A program made the translations under genes and the position numbers. A stretch of DNA of 64,000 nucleotides, from positions 268,221 to 332,220 of the forward strand of contig CAITIQ010000344.1 of assembly GCA_903892415.1 (NCBI GenBank), read 5' to 3'. The stretch's first letter is position 1, and every line of letters starts with the position of its first letter. This DNA comes from an uncultured delta proteobacterium (GTDB lineage Bacteria > Myxococcota_A > Polyangia > Polyangiales > Polyangiaceae). Shown here one piece after another: positions 53,367 to 62,140 of this stretch. Below the pieces are notes generated by a model. It ran no database searches and had not been told where the DNA came from. It saw nothing but the letters and a program-made list of their open reading frames with translations.

Positions 53367-54892
53367 TCGTCGAGAGATGGTGCTTTAGCCGAGCTGCTGG
53401 CCGCCGCTGAGGTGACAGCAGCGACGGGATTTTCATCGAGACAGCGCATGCTGAAAAAGCGCATGGCACGCCCTTTTGGTTCGGCCAAAAGCAGCAGATT
53501 CCCGCCTGCGGCGATCGGCTCGCCGGTACCCAAACTCGGCTCGATCTGTGGGGTTTCTTTCGGTAGACCGTTGCTACCGACCCGCGCCAACACGTCTGGG
53601 CCTCGCAGCGTCGATAGACTCAGCCAACCCGGAAGGAGACTCGGAATGCCCTCCACGGCTTCATCCTCGGGCGTTGCGTATTTCTCGATCGAGCCACCAG
53701 CAGTAACACGCACGACTTGAAGCGGCCCACCCGCCGCTCCGCCGGTTGGAGCATCGTCATCGCGATAGGCCACGACCAAGGCCCCGTCCTCACCCAGGGC
53801 TGCATCAAAGCCAGCGACAGTGCTCTCTTCTGGCGAAATTCTCAGCGCTTCACTGCGCTGCGCGCCGGTGCCGTCGAGCGGCATCGCATAGACCCAAGCT
53901 CGCCCAATCGACTCGCCTCCCTGGCTCTCATCGACCTCGTCGGAGGCGGGCACGTCCTCCTTGGGCTTCGTGTTCTTGGCGCCCTTCGACTTGCTACGCT
54001 TCTTCGGCGTTGGCGTGGGTTCAGGAGGCGGTGGCTTGCTAGCAAAGCTCTCACGCTGAAGTTCGCCGCCATGAACCAGGTACACCAAGAAGAAGCCGTC
54101 CTCCGTCGCTACGATGCGCGGGGAATCAGCGTCGACGTCTTTGGGCGTCATACGGCGTGAGAAGGGCACCGACGAAAGATCCGTGGACTCGAAGCTGGCG
54201 AGGATCACCGAGGACTTGTCCCCTTCGGTCATGTCCCAAACAACGACGCCACGCCCACGCCCGGCAGCGATGTCCAGCGCCAGCGAATCATCCCGACCTT
54301 CGGGGAGCTCAGCACCTTTGGTGACCTGCGTTCCGTTGATCTTCGCCAGACGCACCGATCGCGAGCTTGCGTTGGGCTCGAGCCACGCGACCAGCACCTC
54401 ATCTCCGTTCCCAGTCGCAGCGAGCGCCGGCGGGTCCAGATCTCCGCGCATACGGGCGAGCTTGATCAAACTACCAGCGCCGGTTTTTTCGTCGATCCGG
54501 ACGAGGTTTGCCACGCTACCGCCATCTCCCTCACTCAAGGTGGGCACGACAAAACCCGAGTCGACGTGAATGGCCCGTCCCACCACGACAGCAAACGGCG
54601 TCAACATTGGGTCGGCGTCTTCAGCCAGCTCTTTACCGGCTTCACCGACCACGAACGGTTCACTCGGTTGGGAGCAACGCGGTGGTAGCTCGGTAGCGGC
54701 CGAAGCGCTCGCGAGCCCCGATTGACCGGTTGTTGGCTCCTCGGCGAGACAAGCCCGCAGCAGGGCGGCGCCACCGAGCACGGCCGCCAGCACCCCAAGG
54801 ATGGGCCAAAGAGACCGACCTCCACGCTCGAGCTCGCGAGGCGCTTCACCTTTCTCGGACACGCTTTGCCTTACGACCGGTTGAGCCGTCAC
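53363..54892 (-). CDS. Membrane-anchored beta-propeller-like protein
   Basis: A 509-residue protein. GTG 54892 is chosen because it leaves the divergent plsB start free; longer frames would overlap it. An N-terminal helix (SLWPILGVLAAVLGGAALLRA, about residues 25-45) anchors it. The exposed part has repeating beta strands (for example VANLVRIDEKTGAGSLIKLA) and a Lys/Pro-rich insert (PPPPEPTPTPKKRSKSKGAK). No enzyme motif is visible. Function unknown. Confidence 0.5.
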   Translation of the reverse strand: MTAQPVVRQSVSEKGEAPRELERGGRSLWPILGVLAAVLGGAALLRACLAEEPTTGQSGLASASAATELPPRCSQPSEPFVVGEAGKELAEDADPMLTPFAVVVGRAIHVDSGFVVPTLSEGDGGSVANLVRIDEKTGAGSLIKLARMRGDLDPPALAATGNGDEVLVAWLEPNASSRSVRLAKINGTQVTKGAELPEGRDDSLALDIAAGRGRGVVVWDMTEGDKSSVILASFESTDLSSVPFSRRMTPKDVDADSPRIVATEDGFFLVYLVHGGELQRESFASKPPPPEPTPTPKKRSKSKGAKNTKPKEDVPASDEVDESQGGESIGRAWVYAMPLDGTGAQRSEALRISPEESTVAGFDAALGEDGALVVAYRDDDAPTGGAAGGPLQVVRVTAGGSIEKYATPEDEAVEGIPSLLPGWLSLSTLRGPDVLARVGSNGLPKETPQIEPSLGTGEPIAAGGNLLLLAEPKGRAMRFFSMRCLDENPVAAVTSAAASSSAKAPSLDD

Positions 54893-54935
54893 GCAAGCAA
54901 GAGACGCAAATGAGCTAGGCTGCGCGCGGATCCCG

Positions 54936-57509
54936 ATGCTCGCCAAGTTACTCCGACCTCTCACAGAACGGCTGTTCGCTTCGTTGAACGCAAGGGGCCC
55001 TGAACCACTTGCGCAGGCACAGGCGGCGGGTCCCATCGTGTACGTGCTGCGTTCCGTCTCGATCGTCGATGCTCTCGCGGTAACGCACCTCAACTCCGCC
55101 TGGGGACTGCACTCGCTCGGCTACGTTCACGATGTCTCGCCGTTCGTGCGCAACACGATCGCGGCTGCCTATCGAACAGCGTCCTACCCAAGCCTCGTCA
55201 GCACGCTGGAAGCCGACGCCAACGCGATCATCTTCATGCGTCGTCCCCCCTCGCTGTTCGAGCCAACGCCGCGAGGGGCGAGCGATGGCGATGATCCGCT
55301 GTCGGTCATCTTCGACTTTCACCGCCGCTCCGGTCGGGATGTGACGCTGGTTCCACTCACGCTCTTGTGGTCGATGCGACCCGAGAAGCTGTTCCTTTCA
55401 CCAGCGGACGTTTTGTTCGGTTCGACCGACATGCCGGGAGACGCGCGCAGCCTGCTGCAGCTCTTGACCAACCTGGGCCACGGCGCCGCACGCGTTTGTG
55501 CGCCGCTCAGCTTGCGACAGTTCCTCGCATCCCAGGCGCCGCAGACCTCCGACTACACGCTCTTCCGCCGGCTCAGTTACTCGGTGCTGCGCAAGATCGA
55601 GCGCGAGCGACGAGCTGCGGTTGGTCCGGCGCGCAAGCCGATCGAGAGGCTCACGGCGGAGGTACTGCGATCACCAAAGTTGAGCGGCTTGATCGACGAT
55701 CTCGCCAAGGGGGACGTGGAGAACAAGCGCGCGCTCTTGGGCAAAGCGGCCGGGATTCTGAAAGAGCTCGTGGCGACTCCGAATACCGATCTCGTCACGG
55801 CGGTGGAGCCCTTGCTCGATCGCATCGTGCAACGCGTTTGGAGTCGCGTGGACGTGTCCGAGCTCGAGCTGAATCGTGTCCGCGATCGCGCGCGGCTCGG
55901 CACCGTGGTGCTGCTGCCCTCGCACAAGAGCCACGTCGACTATCTGATCCTGTCCTACGTCTTGCGCAAAAACCTGCTGGAACTGCCGATGATCGCCGCT
56001 GGCGACAACCTCTCCTTCTTCCCGGTTGGGCCGATGTTGCGACGAGGCGGAGCGTTCTTCATTCGCCGCGATTTCAAAGGGGACCGGCTGTATGCGGCCA
56101 CGGTAGACGCGTACATTCGGCGGCTGATCAAGGACGGCTGGTCACTCGAGTTCTTTCTCGAAGGAGGACGCTCGCGCACCGGCAAGCTGCTCTCCTCCAA
56201 GCTCGGTCTGCTCAACATCGTCGTCGACGCAGCGTTGCAAGAGACGCTGCACCCCATCGCCTTCGTTCCTGTGCACATCGGCTACGACCGCACGATGGAG
56301 GACTTCGAGTTAGCGCTCGAGAAGGCCGGTGCCCCCAAGGAACGTGAGAGCGCTCGCTCGCTGCTCGCTGTCGCCGATGCGCTGAGCTACTCCTACGGCG
56401 CTGTTACCGTGAGCTTTGGACCGCCGATCGACCTCGAGGCGCACTTGCAGTCGCTCGGTCTCGTGCGAAGCCAGGAGCTGACGCCAGCCAAGCGGCGCTC
56501 GGTGGTGACCGCCCTGGCGCACAAGGTTGAAGCCTCCATTCAGCAGCACGCCAAGCTGACCGCTGGAACGCTGCTGGCCACCGAGCTGCTCGATATGCAG
56601 CTGCGGGGCGTGAACCTCGCTGGTCTGCTGATGCGGACGAACCGATTGCTGAAGGTCCTGATTCGAAGTGGTGCGACGCCTGCTGAAGGCCTGCTGCTCG
56701 AGAGCGGTCAGCTCAACCCGGCCGCTGTGAGCGAGACCTTGGGCATCTTCGTACGGGGCAAGCTGGTACGGGAGCATCGCCACGATCAAACCCTGACCCG
56801 CACCCTCAGCTCGAGCGGCGGCGTGCTTCGTGATCCGGTGTACACGGTGAGTGACGAGAGTCGGTCGCGCTTGGAGTTAGCGAAGAACGCCATTCTCCAC
56901 TTCCTCTGGGATCGTGCGGTGCTCTCGGCTGCATTTCACGCCAAAGAGTCGCGATCCGTCGCGCGCAGCGCGCTGCTTGAAGAAGCTGAACAGCTCGATG
57001 CGTTGCTCGGGCTCGATCTGCCGATGCATCGACTCGAGCCGACGAAGGAGCGCCTTGGCGCCGCGCTCGAGGACATGCTGCTCTTCGGTGAACTGCAAGA
57101 GCACGAGGCCGGCTTGCGCGTAGGGCCGGGCAATGGTGACGCCGACGCCATGGTCTGGCTGATCTCCCATCGGGCCCATCTGATCGCGACGATCGAGAGC
57201 GCGCGCATTGCGCTTCAGGCAGCCCTGCAGCTTTCTGCGTCGAGCCCGATCGAGGAGCGCGCGCTCGTGAGCCGAGCGCTGGGCATTGGTCGCGAGATGT
57301 TCCTGCGTGCCGAGATCGACAAGCGTGAGGCGGTGAGCGCTCCTGGTCTTCAAGCCGCCTTCACCTCCTTCGTCAAACGCGGACTCTTGCGTCGAAATCA
57401 GGGTCATATCGCTTGGACCGAGCCCGCCTCGGAGGGAGCGCTGATCGAGATGGACCGTCGGCTGCTGGCCTATCAATTCGGCGGGGATGCTCGCGGAGGG
57501 CGCACGTGA
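54936..57509 (+). CDS. plsB: Glycerol-3-phosphate O-acyltransferase
   Basis: An 857-residue membrane-associated acyltransferase that acylates sn-1 of glycerol-3-phosphate, the first step of phospholipid synthesis. The four acyltransferase blocks are clear: LPSHKSHVDYLILSY (HX4D), GGAFFIRRDFKG, FLEGGRSRTGKLL and IAFVPVHIGYD (about residues 325-450). The N- and C-terminal regions extend as in PlsB. Start is ATG 54936. Its stop overlaps the GTG of the DNA methyltransferase gene (GTGA), an unexpected but close partner. Confidence 0.9.
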   Translation: MLAKLLRPLTERLFASLNARGPEPLAQAQAAGPIVYVLRSVSIVDALAVTHLNSAWGLHSLGYVHDVSPFVRNTIAAAYRTASYPSLVSTLEADANAIIFMRRPPSLFEPTPRGASDGDDPLSVIFDFHRRSGRDVTLVPLTLLWSMRPEKLFLSPADVLFGSTDMPGDARSLLQLLTNLGHGAARVCAPLSLRQFLASQAPQTSDYTLFRRLSYSVLRKIERERRAAVGPARKPIERLTAEVLRSPKLSGLIDDLAKGDVENKRALLGKAAGILKELVATPNTDLVTAVEPLLDRIVQRVWSRVDVSELELNRVRDRARLGTVVLLPSHKSHVDYLILSYVLRKNLLELPMIAAGDNLSFFPVGPMLRRGGAFFIRRDFKGDRLYAATVDAYIRRLIKDGWSLEFFLEGGRSRTGKLLSSKLGLLNIVVDAALQETLHPIAFVPVHIGYDRTMEDFELALEKAGAPKERESARSLLAVADALSYSYGAVTVSFGPPIDLEAHLQSLGLVRSQELTPAKRRSVVTALAHKVEASIQQHAKLTAGTLLATELLDMQLRGVNLAGLLMRTNRLLKVLIRSGATPAEGLLLESGQLNPAAVSETLGIFVRGKLVREHRHDQTLTRTLSSSGGVLRDPVYTVSDESRSRLELAKNAILHFLWDRAVLSAAFHAKESRSVARSALLEEAEQLDALLGLDLPMHRLEPTKERLGAALEDMLLFGELQEHEAGLRVGPGNGDADAMVWLISHRAHLIATIESARIALQAALQLSASSPIEERALVSRALGIGREMFLRAEIDKREAVSAPGLQAAFTSFVKRGLLRRNQGHIAWTEPASEGALIEMDRRLLAYQFGGDARGGRT

Positions 57510-58447
57510 AAGCGGACAACCTTCTGCTCCACGCGGCGGCTTGGGACGCGCCCGGTCTGCTTCCCAGCGGACGCGAACTCGATTTTGTGTACGTGGATCC
57601 ACCGTACGGCGTTGGTACCGAGATGACCGCGCGCACTGGGATGGGGGAGCGACGAGGTCGCAAACAGGAAGGCAGCGGGCCGGTCGCCTATGACGACAGC
57701 CAGCCCATCGACGCCCTGGTTGCGATGATCGCCCGCGCGGCGGCGGCGCTCCGCGAGCGGCTTGCCAAGGGCGCCACCTTTGCAGTCCATCTCGATCATC
57801 GCGCGGTGCACGAAGCCAAGGTCGCGCTGGACGCTGTGTTTGGTCGTGGCGCCTTCATTGGAGAGATCATCTGGGTACCCGGCAACGGTGCGCGAGGACG
57901 CGGCTTGTCGATGACCCATCAGACCATCTTGCTGTTCGCGCGCAGCCCCTCGGATCGCAAACTGGTTCGCTGGAACTCGGAGCTTCCACAACTGCGCGAG
58001 CCCTTCGCTCGCACCAGCCTCGACATGCATTTCACCAACGTCGACGCCGATGGCAGACGCTTTCGGGAGCGCATCGTCGCGGGGAAAAGCTACAAATACT
58101 ATGCAGACGTTGGCCGCAAGCTCGGCACCGTCTGGAGCGACATCTCAGCCATGCGTGCTAACACGCCGCTCAACAAAGAGGGCACCGGCTATCCGACCCA
58201 GAAGCCTGAGGCCCTACTCGAACGGCTGATCCTTGCAACCACGACGGAACACGGCACCGTTGGGGATTTCATGTGCGGTAGCGGAACCACCTTGGTGGTG
58301 GCGGCTCGACTGGGGCGCTGCTTCATTGGCGGAGACGTTGCCGAGCTTGCGATCGAGACCACCCAACGCCGACTCGAAGCGCAAGGCGCGAGCTTCCGTC
58401 TGCTCGCTCAAAAGATGGCTGCGGCTTCCCCGAGCGGAGAAGCCTGA
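57506..58447 (+). CDS. Orphan DNA methyltransferase (N6-adenine/N4-cytosine type)
   Basis: A 313-residue enzyme. Motif IV is FVYVDPPYGVG near residue 25, and motif I (AdoMet binding) is GDFMCGSGTTLVVAA near residue 250, so the order is the beta class. GYPTQKPEALLERLI precedes motif I. No restriction endonuclease or specificity subunit is nearby, so it may be an epigenetic or housekeeping methylase. GTG 57506 overlaps the plsB stop. The recognition sequence is unknown. Its 3' end overlaps the convergent CapA gene by 40 bases. Confidence 0.8.
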   Translation: MKADNLLLHAAAWDAPGLLPSGRELDFVYVDPPYGVGTEMTARTGMGERRGRKQEGSGPVAYDDSQPIDALVAMIARAAAALRERLAKGATFAVHLDHRAVHEAKVALDAVFGRGAFIGEIIWVPGNGARGRGLSMTHQTILLFARSPSDRKLVRWNSELPQLREPFARTSLDMHFTNVDADGRRFRERIVAGKSYKYYADVGRKLGTVWSDISAMRANTPLNKEGTGYPTQKPEALLERLILATTTEHGTVGDFMCGSGTTLVVAARLGRCFIGGDVAELAIETTQRRLEAQGASFRLLAQKMAAASPSGEA

Positions 58448-59499
58448 ACCACTTTGGCGCGGATGGCTTCGGCTTCGCTACCCGAGACCAACACAGGTCG
58501 GAAGTCGTTCTGCTTCTTGTCTCCAGACATATGCGCCGGGACGATCTCATAGCCGGTCGCGGAGAGCGCACCTTTGCTGAAGGAGAAGCGAGCGCGGAAG
58601 ATCATCGTATCGAGGTCGGACGGCTGACCGTGACCGCCGAAGACGAAGTTCCCGAGGCTGTAGACGATGCGCTTGCCCTTGTAGTTCTCGATCCCTTGCA
58701 GCACATGCGGGTGATGGCCGAGCACCAGGTCGGCGCCCGCATCGATCGCCGCACGACCGAGCGTCTGCTGCGAGGAGCTGAAGGAGGTCGTTCCCTCGAT
58801 GCCCCAGTGGAAGGAGACGATCACCAAGTTATCCGGCTTGCGATGAGCCTTGATCGCCTCGACGACCTCACGTTTGACGGCCAAGTTGCCGCCGGTGAAA
58901 CCGAGGTTGACCACCTCGATCCCGCGCACGGTGCGGACGTCAGCAACGCCCAGTCCGAAGTGACCGACGCCGTGCGCTTTAAGCGCGGTGCGCGTGTCTG
59001 CGACGCCTTTGCTGCCGCAGTCTTCGGCGTGATTATTGGCCAGGCTCACGACCTCGACGCTGCCGCGCTTGAGCATCTCGGCGAACGCTGGCTCACCGCG
59101 AAAGGCAAAGGTGTGGTCGGTGCGACAACCCTGATCGGTGAGCGGGCCCTCGAGGTTACCGATCGTGAGATCGTCGGCCTCGAGCACCTTCAGTACGGCT
59201 GAGAACGGCCGAGCGAAGTCGGCCCCCGACGAGCTGTGAAGGTGCTGGAAGCTGCCCTTGGCGCGCTCCGACCCGACGGGCCCGCCGAGCGTATTGTCCC
59301 CGATCGCGCTGATGGTGATCGTGGTCACGGCGGGGGCAGCTGAAGCGGCTGGCGGTAGCTCGGCTCGAGCCTCCTCCTGGGCGACCGCACCTTCATCTGC
59401 TTCGACCGGCTGGTCGAGTTCTTTGCCTTCTGCCACAGGCGTGCATCCAGAGGAGAGTCGCAGTGCGGCCGAGAGGACGAACGAGTGTCGAAGCTTCAC
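58408..59499 (-). CDS. CapA-like protein (poly-gamma-glutamate/capsule synthesis family)
   Basis: A 363-residue lipoprotein-like protein. A signal and Cys (LSSGC) precede the domain; GTG 59499 is chosen because it sits just before the signal, while an ATG at 59535 would put it out of reach. The CapA metallophosphoesterase-like fold shows SAIGDNTLGG, NLEGPLTDQG, SLANNHAEDCGSKGV, GADLVLGHHPHVLQGIENY and YSLGNFVFGG. Its relatives act in polyglutamate or exopolysaccharide production, but no pgsBC genes are here, so the role is open. Confidence 0.75.
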   Translation of the reverse strand: MKLRHSFVLSAALRLSSGCTPVAEGKELDQPVEADEGAVAQEEARAELPPAASAAPAVTTITISAIGDNTLGGPVGSERAKGSFQHLHSSSGADFARPFSAVLKVLEADDLTIGNLEGPLTDQGCRTDHTFAFRGEPAFAEMLKRGSVEVVSLANNHAEDCGSKGVADTRTALKAHGVGHFGLGVADVRTVRGIEVVNLGFTGGNLAVKREVVEAIKAHRKPDNLVIVSFHWGIEGTTSFSSSQQTLGRAAIDAGADLVLGHHPHVLQGIENYKGKRIVYSLGNFVFGGHGQPSDLDTMIFRARFSFSKGALSATGYEIVPAHMSGDKKQNDFRPVLVSGSEAEAIRAKVVQASPLGEAAAIF

Positions 59500-59548
59500 C
59501 AGTGCATGGTGTGTCAGCCGCGAGGCGGCGGACAAATTTCACACGGCG

Positions 59549-60211
59549 TCACACCGAATCCCAAATCGGCATCGTCCAGCTTTCAGCAACGCCAGCCTGC
59601 TCCCACTCCAAGAAAGAAGGCTCGTTGAGCAACGCGTGAACGTAGGGAGCGAGCTCGTCGGGTACCGGCACGCCGTAGGTACGAAATCGCGTCGCCACCG
59701 GCGTGAAGAACGCGTCCGCGATGGTCTTGGTAGCTCCAAACAGGAAGGGCCCTGAGCCGCCAAAACGCGTACGCAGACTCGACCAGAGCTTGAAGACGCG
59801 CTCGACGTCATGTTGCGTCGCGGCGTCGAGCTGGCGTGGCTCGGTGCGACGCCGAATGTTGCACGGCAGCTTCGAGCGCAGCGCGGCAAAGCCTGAATGC
59901 ATCTCACAGGCCGCTGCTCGCGCATGCATCCGAGCGGTCGGATCTGTGGGCCAAAGCGTGGGAGATTGTTCGGCAGCCCACTCGCTGATGGCCAGCGAAT
60001 CACTGATCACCTCCGAGCCGAGATGAAGCGCGGGCACGGTACCGCTGGGGGAAACCGAGAGAATGGCCGGCATACTGCGGCTGCCATAGCCGTCTCCGCC
60101 CATCGGGATCACCCGCGTTTCGAACTCCAACCCCGACCAGCGTAGGACCAGCCAAGGTCGTAAGGACCAGGACGAATAATTCTGATTGCCGACGTAGAGG
60201 AGCGGTTTCAT
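59549..60211 (-). CDS. Glutathione S-transferase family protein
   Basis: A 220-residue GST-like protein. The N-terminal thioredoxin-like domain begins KPLLYVGNQNYSSWSLRPWL, where the Ser/Tyr region near residue 12 is the glutathione site. GTVPALHLGSEVISDSLAI follows. The C-terminal helical domain includes GPFLFGATKTIADAFFTPV. ATG 60211 is preferred because the GST fold starts there. Substrate unknown. It starts divergently from the kinase at 60248 with only 36 bases between. Confidence 0.8.
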   Translation of the reverse strand: MKPLLYVGNQNYSSWSLRPWLVLRWSGLEFETRVIPMGGDGYGSRSMPAILSVSPSGTVPALHLGSEVISDSLAISEWAAEQSPTLWPTDPTARMHARAAACEMHSGFAALRSKLPCNIRRRTEPRQLDAATQHDVERVFKLWSSLRTRFGGSGPFLFGATKTIADAFFTPVATRFRTYGVPVPDELAPYVHALLNEPSFLEWEQAGVAESWTMPIWDSV

Positions 60212-60247
60212 CCGTGACAAGGTGAGCGCTCTTTTGGTTTGCACGCA

Positions 60248-61738
60248 ATGACTGTCCCGAGCGAACTCGTCGCTGGCCGCTACGCTCTGGCCGAACCACT
60301 CGGACGCGGAGGCTTCGGCGTCGTTCGACGCGCTTTTGATCAGCAAACCCAGCAATGGGTGGCGCTCAAATTGATGACGTTGACTTCGCGCGAGGCGAAA
60401 GCTCGCTTCGCTCGTGAAGCGCGGCTGATGAGTCAGCTCTCCCACCCCAATACCACGCGCATCTTGGACATCGGTGAGACCGATTCAGGAGCGCCGTTTC
60501 TCGTGCTCGAGCTCTTGCGTGGGGAAACGCTCGAGGCACGACTTACTCGCGGGCCACTGCCACTTACGCTGGCATTGCACGTCATGCGCGGGCTGCTTGG
60601 CAGCTTGGCGGAGGCCCATACGCGCGGGATCATTCATCGCGATGTGAAGCCGGCAAACATCTTCCTCGTTGGGCAGAATGACCTTCCATTGGTGAAGGTG
60701 ATCGACTTTGGCATCGCCAAAGATCCGCATTCGGCGAACGCGACGAGCGAGTTCAACGCGCTCGAGGCCGTGCGCATGGGCAGGCTCCCAACGAGCCAGC
60801 GTGGCGGGCCAAACCTGACTGCCGAAGACATGATGATCGGCTCACCGCGCTACATGGCGCCCGAGCAGATTACCGGTGCTCCCATCGGCGCTCACAGCGA
60901 CGTCTTTTCTGCGGGCTTGGTGCTCGCTGAGATGTTGTCGGGTGAGTCGGTCTTCCTCGGGCAAGGAGCCATCAGCGTCTTCATCGAGCGAGCAACGCGA
61001 GAGCCGGTCAGCCTCCCGCAGCTTCCCCCGGAGGTCCGTGCGGTGGTGGAGCGCGCCCTGCGCGTAGCGAGCAGCGAGCGCTTTCAGAACGCGGGCGAGA
61101 TGCTGCGAGCGCTTCCGAGCAGCGCCGCCACCAACGCTTCAACGCTAGGGACTCGACTGCGCTGGCCACTTGTCGCGCTGGGAGCGTGCTTCGTTGGAGC
61201 AATGCTTGCGCTGGTGCTGTTGGGCTCGCGTGAGCGAGCCTCCTCCAAACCAGACGCGGCTGAGGATGAAAGCGCCAATGAAGCGGATAGCCGTGCTCAG
61301 GCGCGAAGGAAGCGCAAGCGGGCTGAGGCGAAGGCTGAGGCGAAAGCCGAGCCGAAGAAGGCATCCGTCGACTCGACGCTTTCACCCGATCGCTACGCAG
61401 AGCTGAGCCTGCGTCCAACGCTCGACGTCGATGGACTACGGCGTGCTGGCTTTCAAAATGTTGTGGTTAAAGGGGACAGTGTGACGTCATTCAGTGACAA
61501 CGGCCTACAGTTCTGTGCGGCTCAGACCATCTCCGTCAGTCGCTCGGTCGCATGTTCGGTGATGGCCCGCTCGATGCTCGAGACCATCGACAACCCCACC
61601 GCCATCATCTGTTCACCAACTGAGCTGCTGTGGCTGACCTGCATCAAAGACACGAAGGGCGTGCCTGATCCTAACGCCAAACTCAGATTGCAGGCCTTCA
61701 TCAAGGGCCTCGAACTCGACCAATACTTCACTCCCTAG
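60248..61738 (+). CDS. Serine/threonine protein kinase with extended activation segment
   Basis: A 496-residue membrane kinase. The kinase domain is about residues 12-280: LGRGGFGVVRRAF, IIHRDVKPANIFLVG and VIDFGIAKDP. From DFG to APE there are about 54 residues, compared with about 30 in the window's other two kinases, so the activation segment has a ~20-residue insert (around SANATSEFNALEAVRM). A transmembrane helix (LVALGACFVGAMLALVLLG, about residue 310) and a basic/Ala-Lys tail follow. The C-terminal domain has no recognised fold. Its 3' end overlaps the lipoprotein gene by 4 bases. Confidence 0.85.
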   Translation: MTVPSELVAGRYALAEPLGRGGFGVVRRAFDQQTQQWVALKLMTLTSREAKARFAREARLMSQLSHPNTTRILDIGETDSGAPFLVLELLRGETLEARLTRGPLPLTLALHVMRGLLGSLAEAHTRGIIHRDVKPANIFLVGQNDLPLVKVIDFGIAKDPHSANATSEFNALEAVRMGRLPTSQRGGPNLTAEDMMIGSPRYMAPEQITGAPIGAHSDVFSAGLVLAEMLSGESVFLGQGAISVFIERATREPVSLPQLPPEVRAVVERALRVASSERFQNAGEMLRALPSSAATNASTLGTRLRWPLVALGACFVGAMLALVLLGSRERASSKPDAAEDESANEADSRAQARRKRKRAEAKAEAKAEPKKASVDSTLSPDRYAELSLRPTLDVDGLRRAGFQNVVVKGDSVTSFSDNGLQFCAAQTISVSRSVACSVMARSMLETIDNPTAIICSPTELLWLTCIKDTKGVPDPNAKLRLQAFIKGLELDQYFTP

Positions 61739-62022
61739 AGCGCGCACTTGATCAGGTTCTCGGTCTCTTGCGCGCAACCATCCGCGTCGACCGCACCATC
61801 GATGCATTCGAATTCGTCAGCGACGCAGCTCTGCAGCGCGCTGTATTGATCCGAGCAACCTTCATCCTCGGCTGCCTTCTCCGCGTCCTCGAGAGCATCG
61901 ATGCAGTTGGTGAGCTCACTGTCTGAGCAGCCGGTGCAGTCACAGGTGTCTTCGCAAAGTGAAGTAGCCGATGGACCGCAGCCAACCCAAAACAAGGCCA
62001 GGACGATGGTGACGTTACGCAT
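61735..62022 (-). CDS. Small Cys-rich lipoprotein
   Basis: A 95-residue protein from ATG 62022 (an ATG at 62103 is in frame but gives no signal peptide at its start). The lipobox is LALFWVGC. The mature part has about ten more cysteines, with CEDTCDCTGC near the start and a helical, acidic remainder (DALEDAEKAAEDEG). Disulfides probably stabilise it in the periplasm. Such small Cys-rich lipoproteins are frequent in myxobacteria; function unknown. Tail-to-tail overlap of 4 bases with the kinase gene. Confidence 0.6.
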   Translation of the reverse strand: MRNVTIVLALFWVGCGPSATSLCEDTCDCTGCSDSELTNCIDALEDAEKAAEDEGCSDQYSALQSCVADEFECIDGAVDADGCAQETENLIKCAL

Positions 62023-62043
62023 CCCTTCACCATAGCCGTACTC

Positions 62044-62058
62044 GCGCAACGTTTGCGC
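62044..62058. promoter_or_regulatory. Inverted repeat GCGCAA-CGT-TTGCGC
   Basis: A perfect 6-base inverted repeat around CGT in the divergent region between the small lipoprotein and clpB. It could be an operator for either gene. No known heat-shock operator matches it. Chance occurrence in GC-rich DNA cannot be excluded. Confidence 0.25.
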
Positions 62059-62140
62059 CTGAGTTGCTTTGGGTCGAGTTGCCATAAACGTGCTGCGAGC
62101 CACTTGCTCTTCGATGGCACGGTCTTAGCTTCGGGCGGCC

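Noticed and set aside
55367..56347. A 326-codon Arg/Ala-rich frame overlapping plsB
   Set aside because: Same-strand shadow frame; plsB motifs run through the other frame without interruption.
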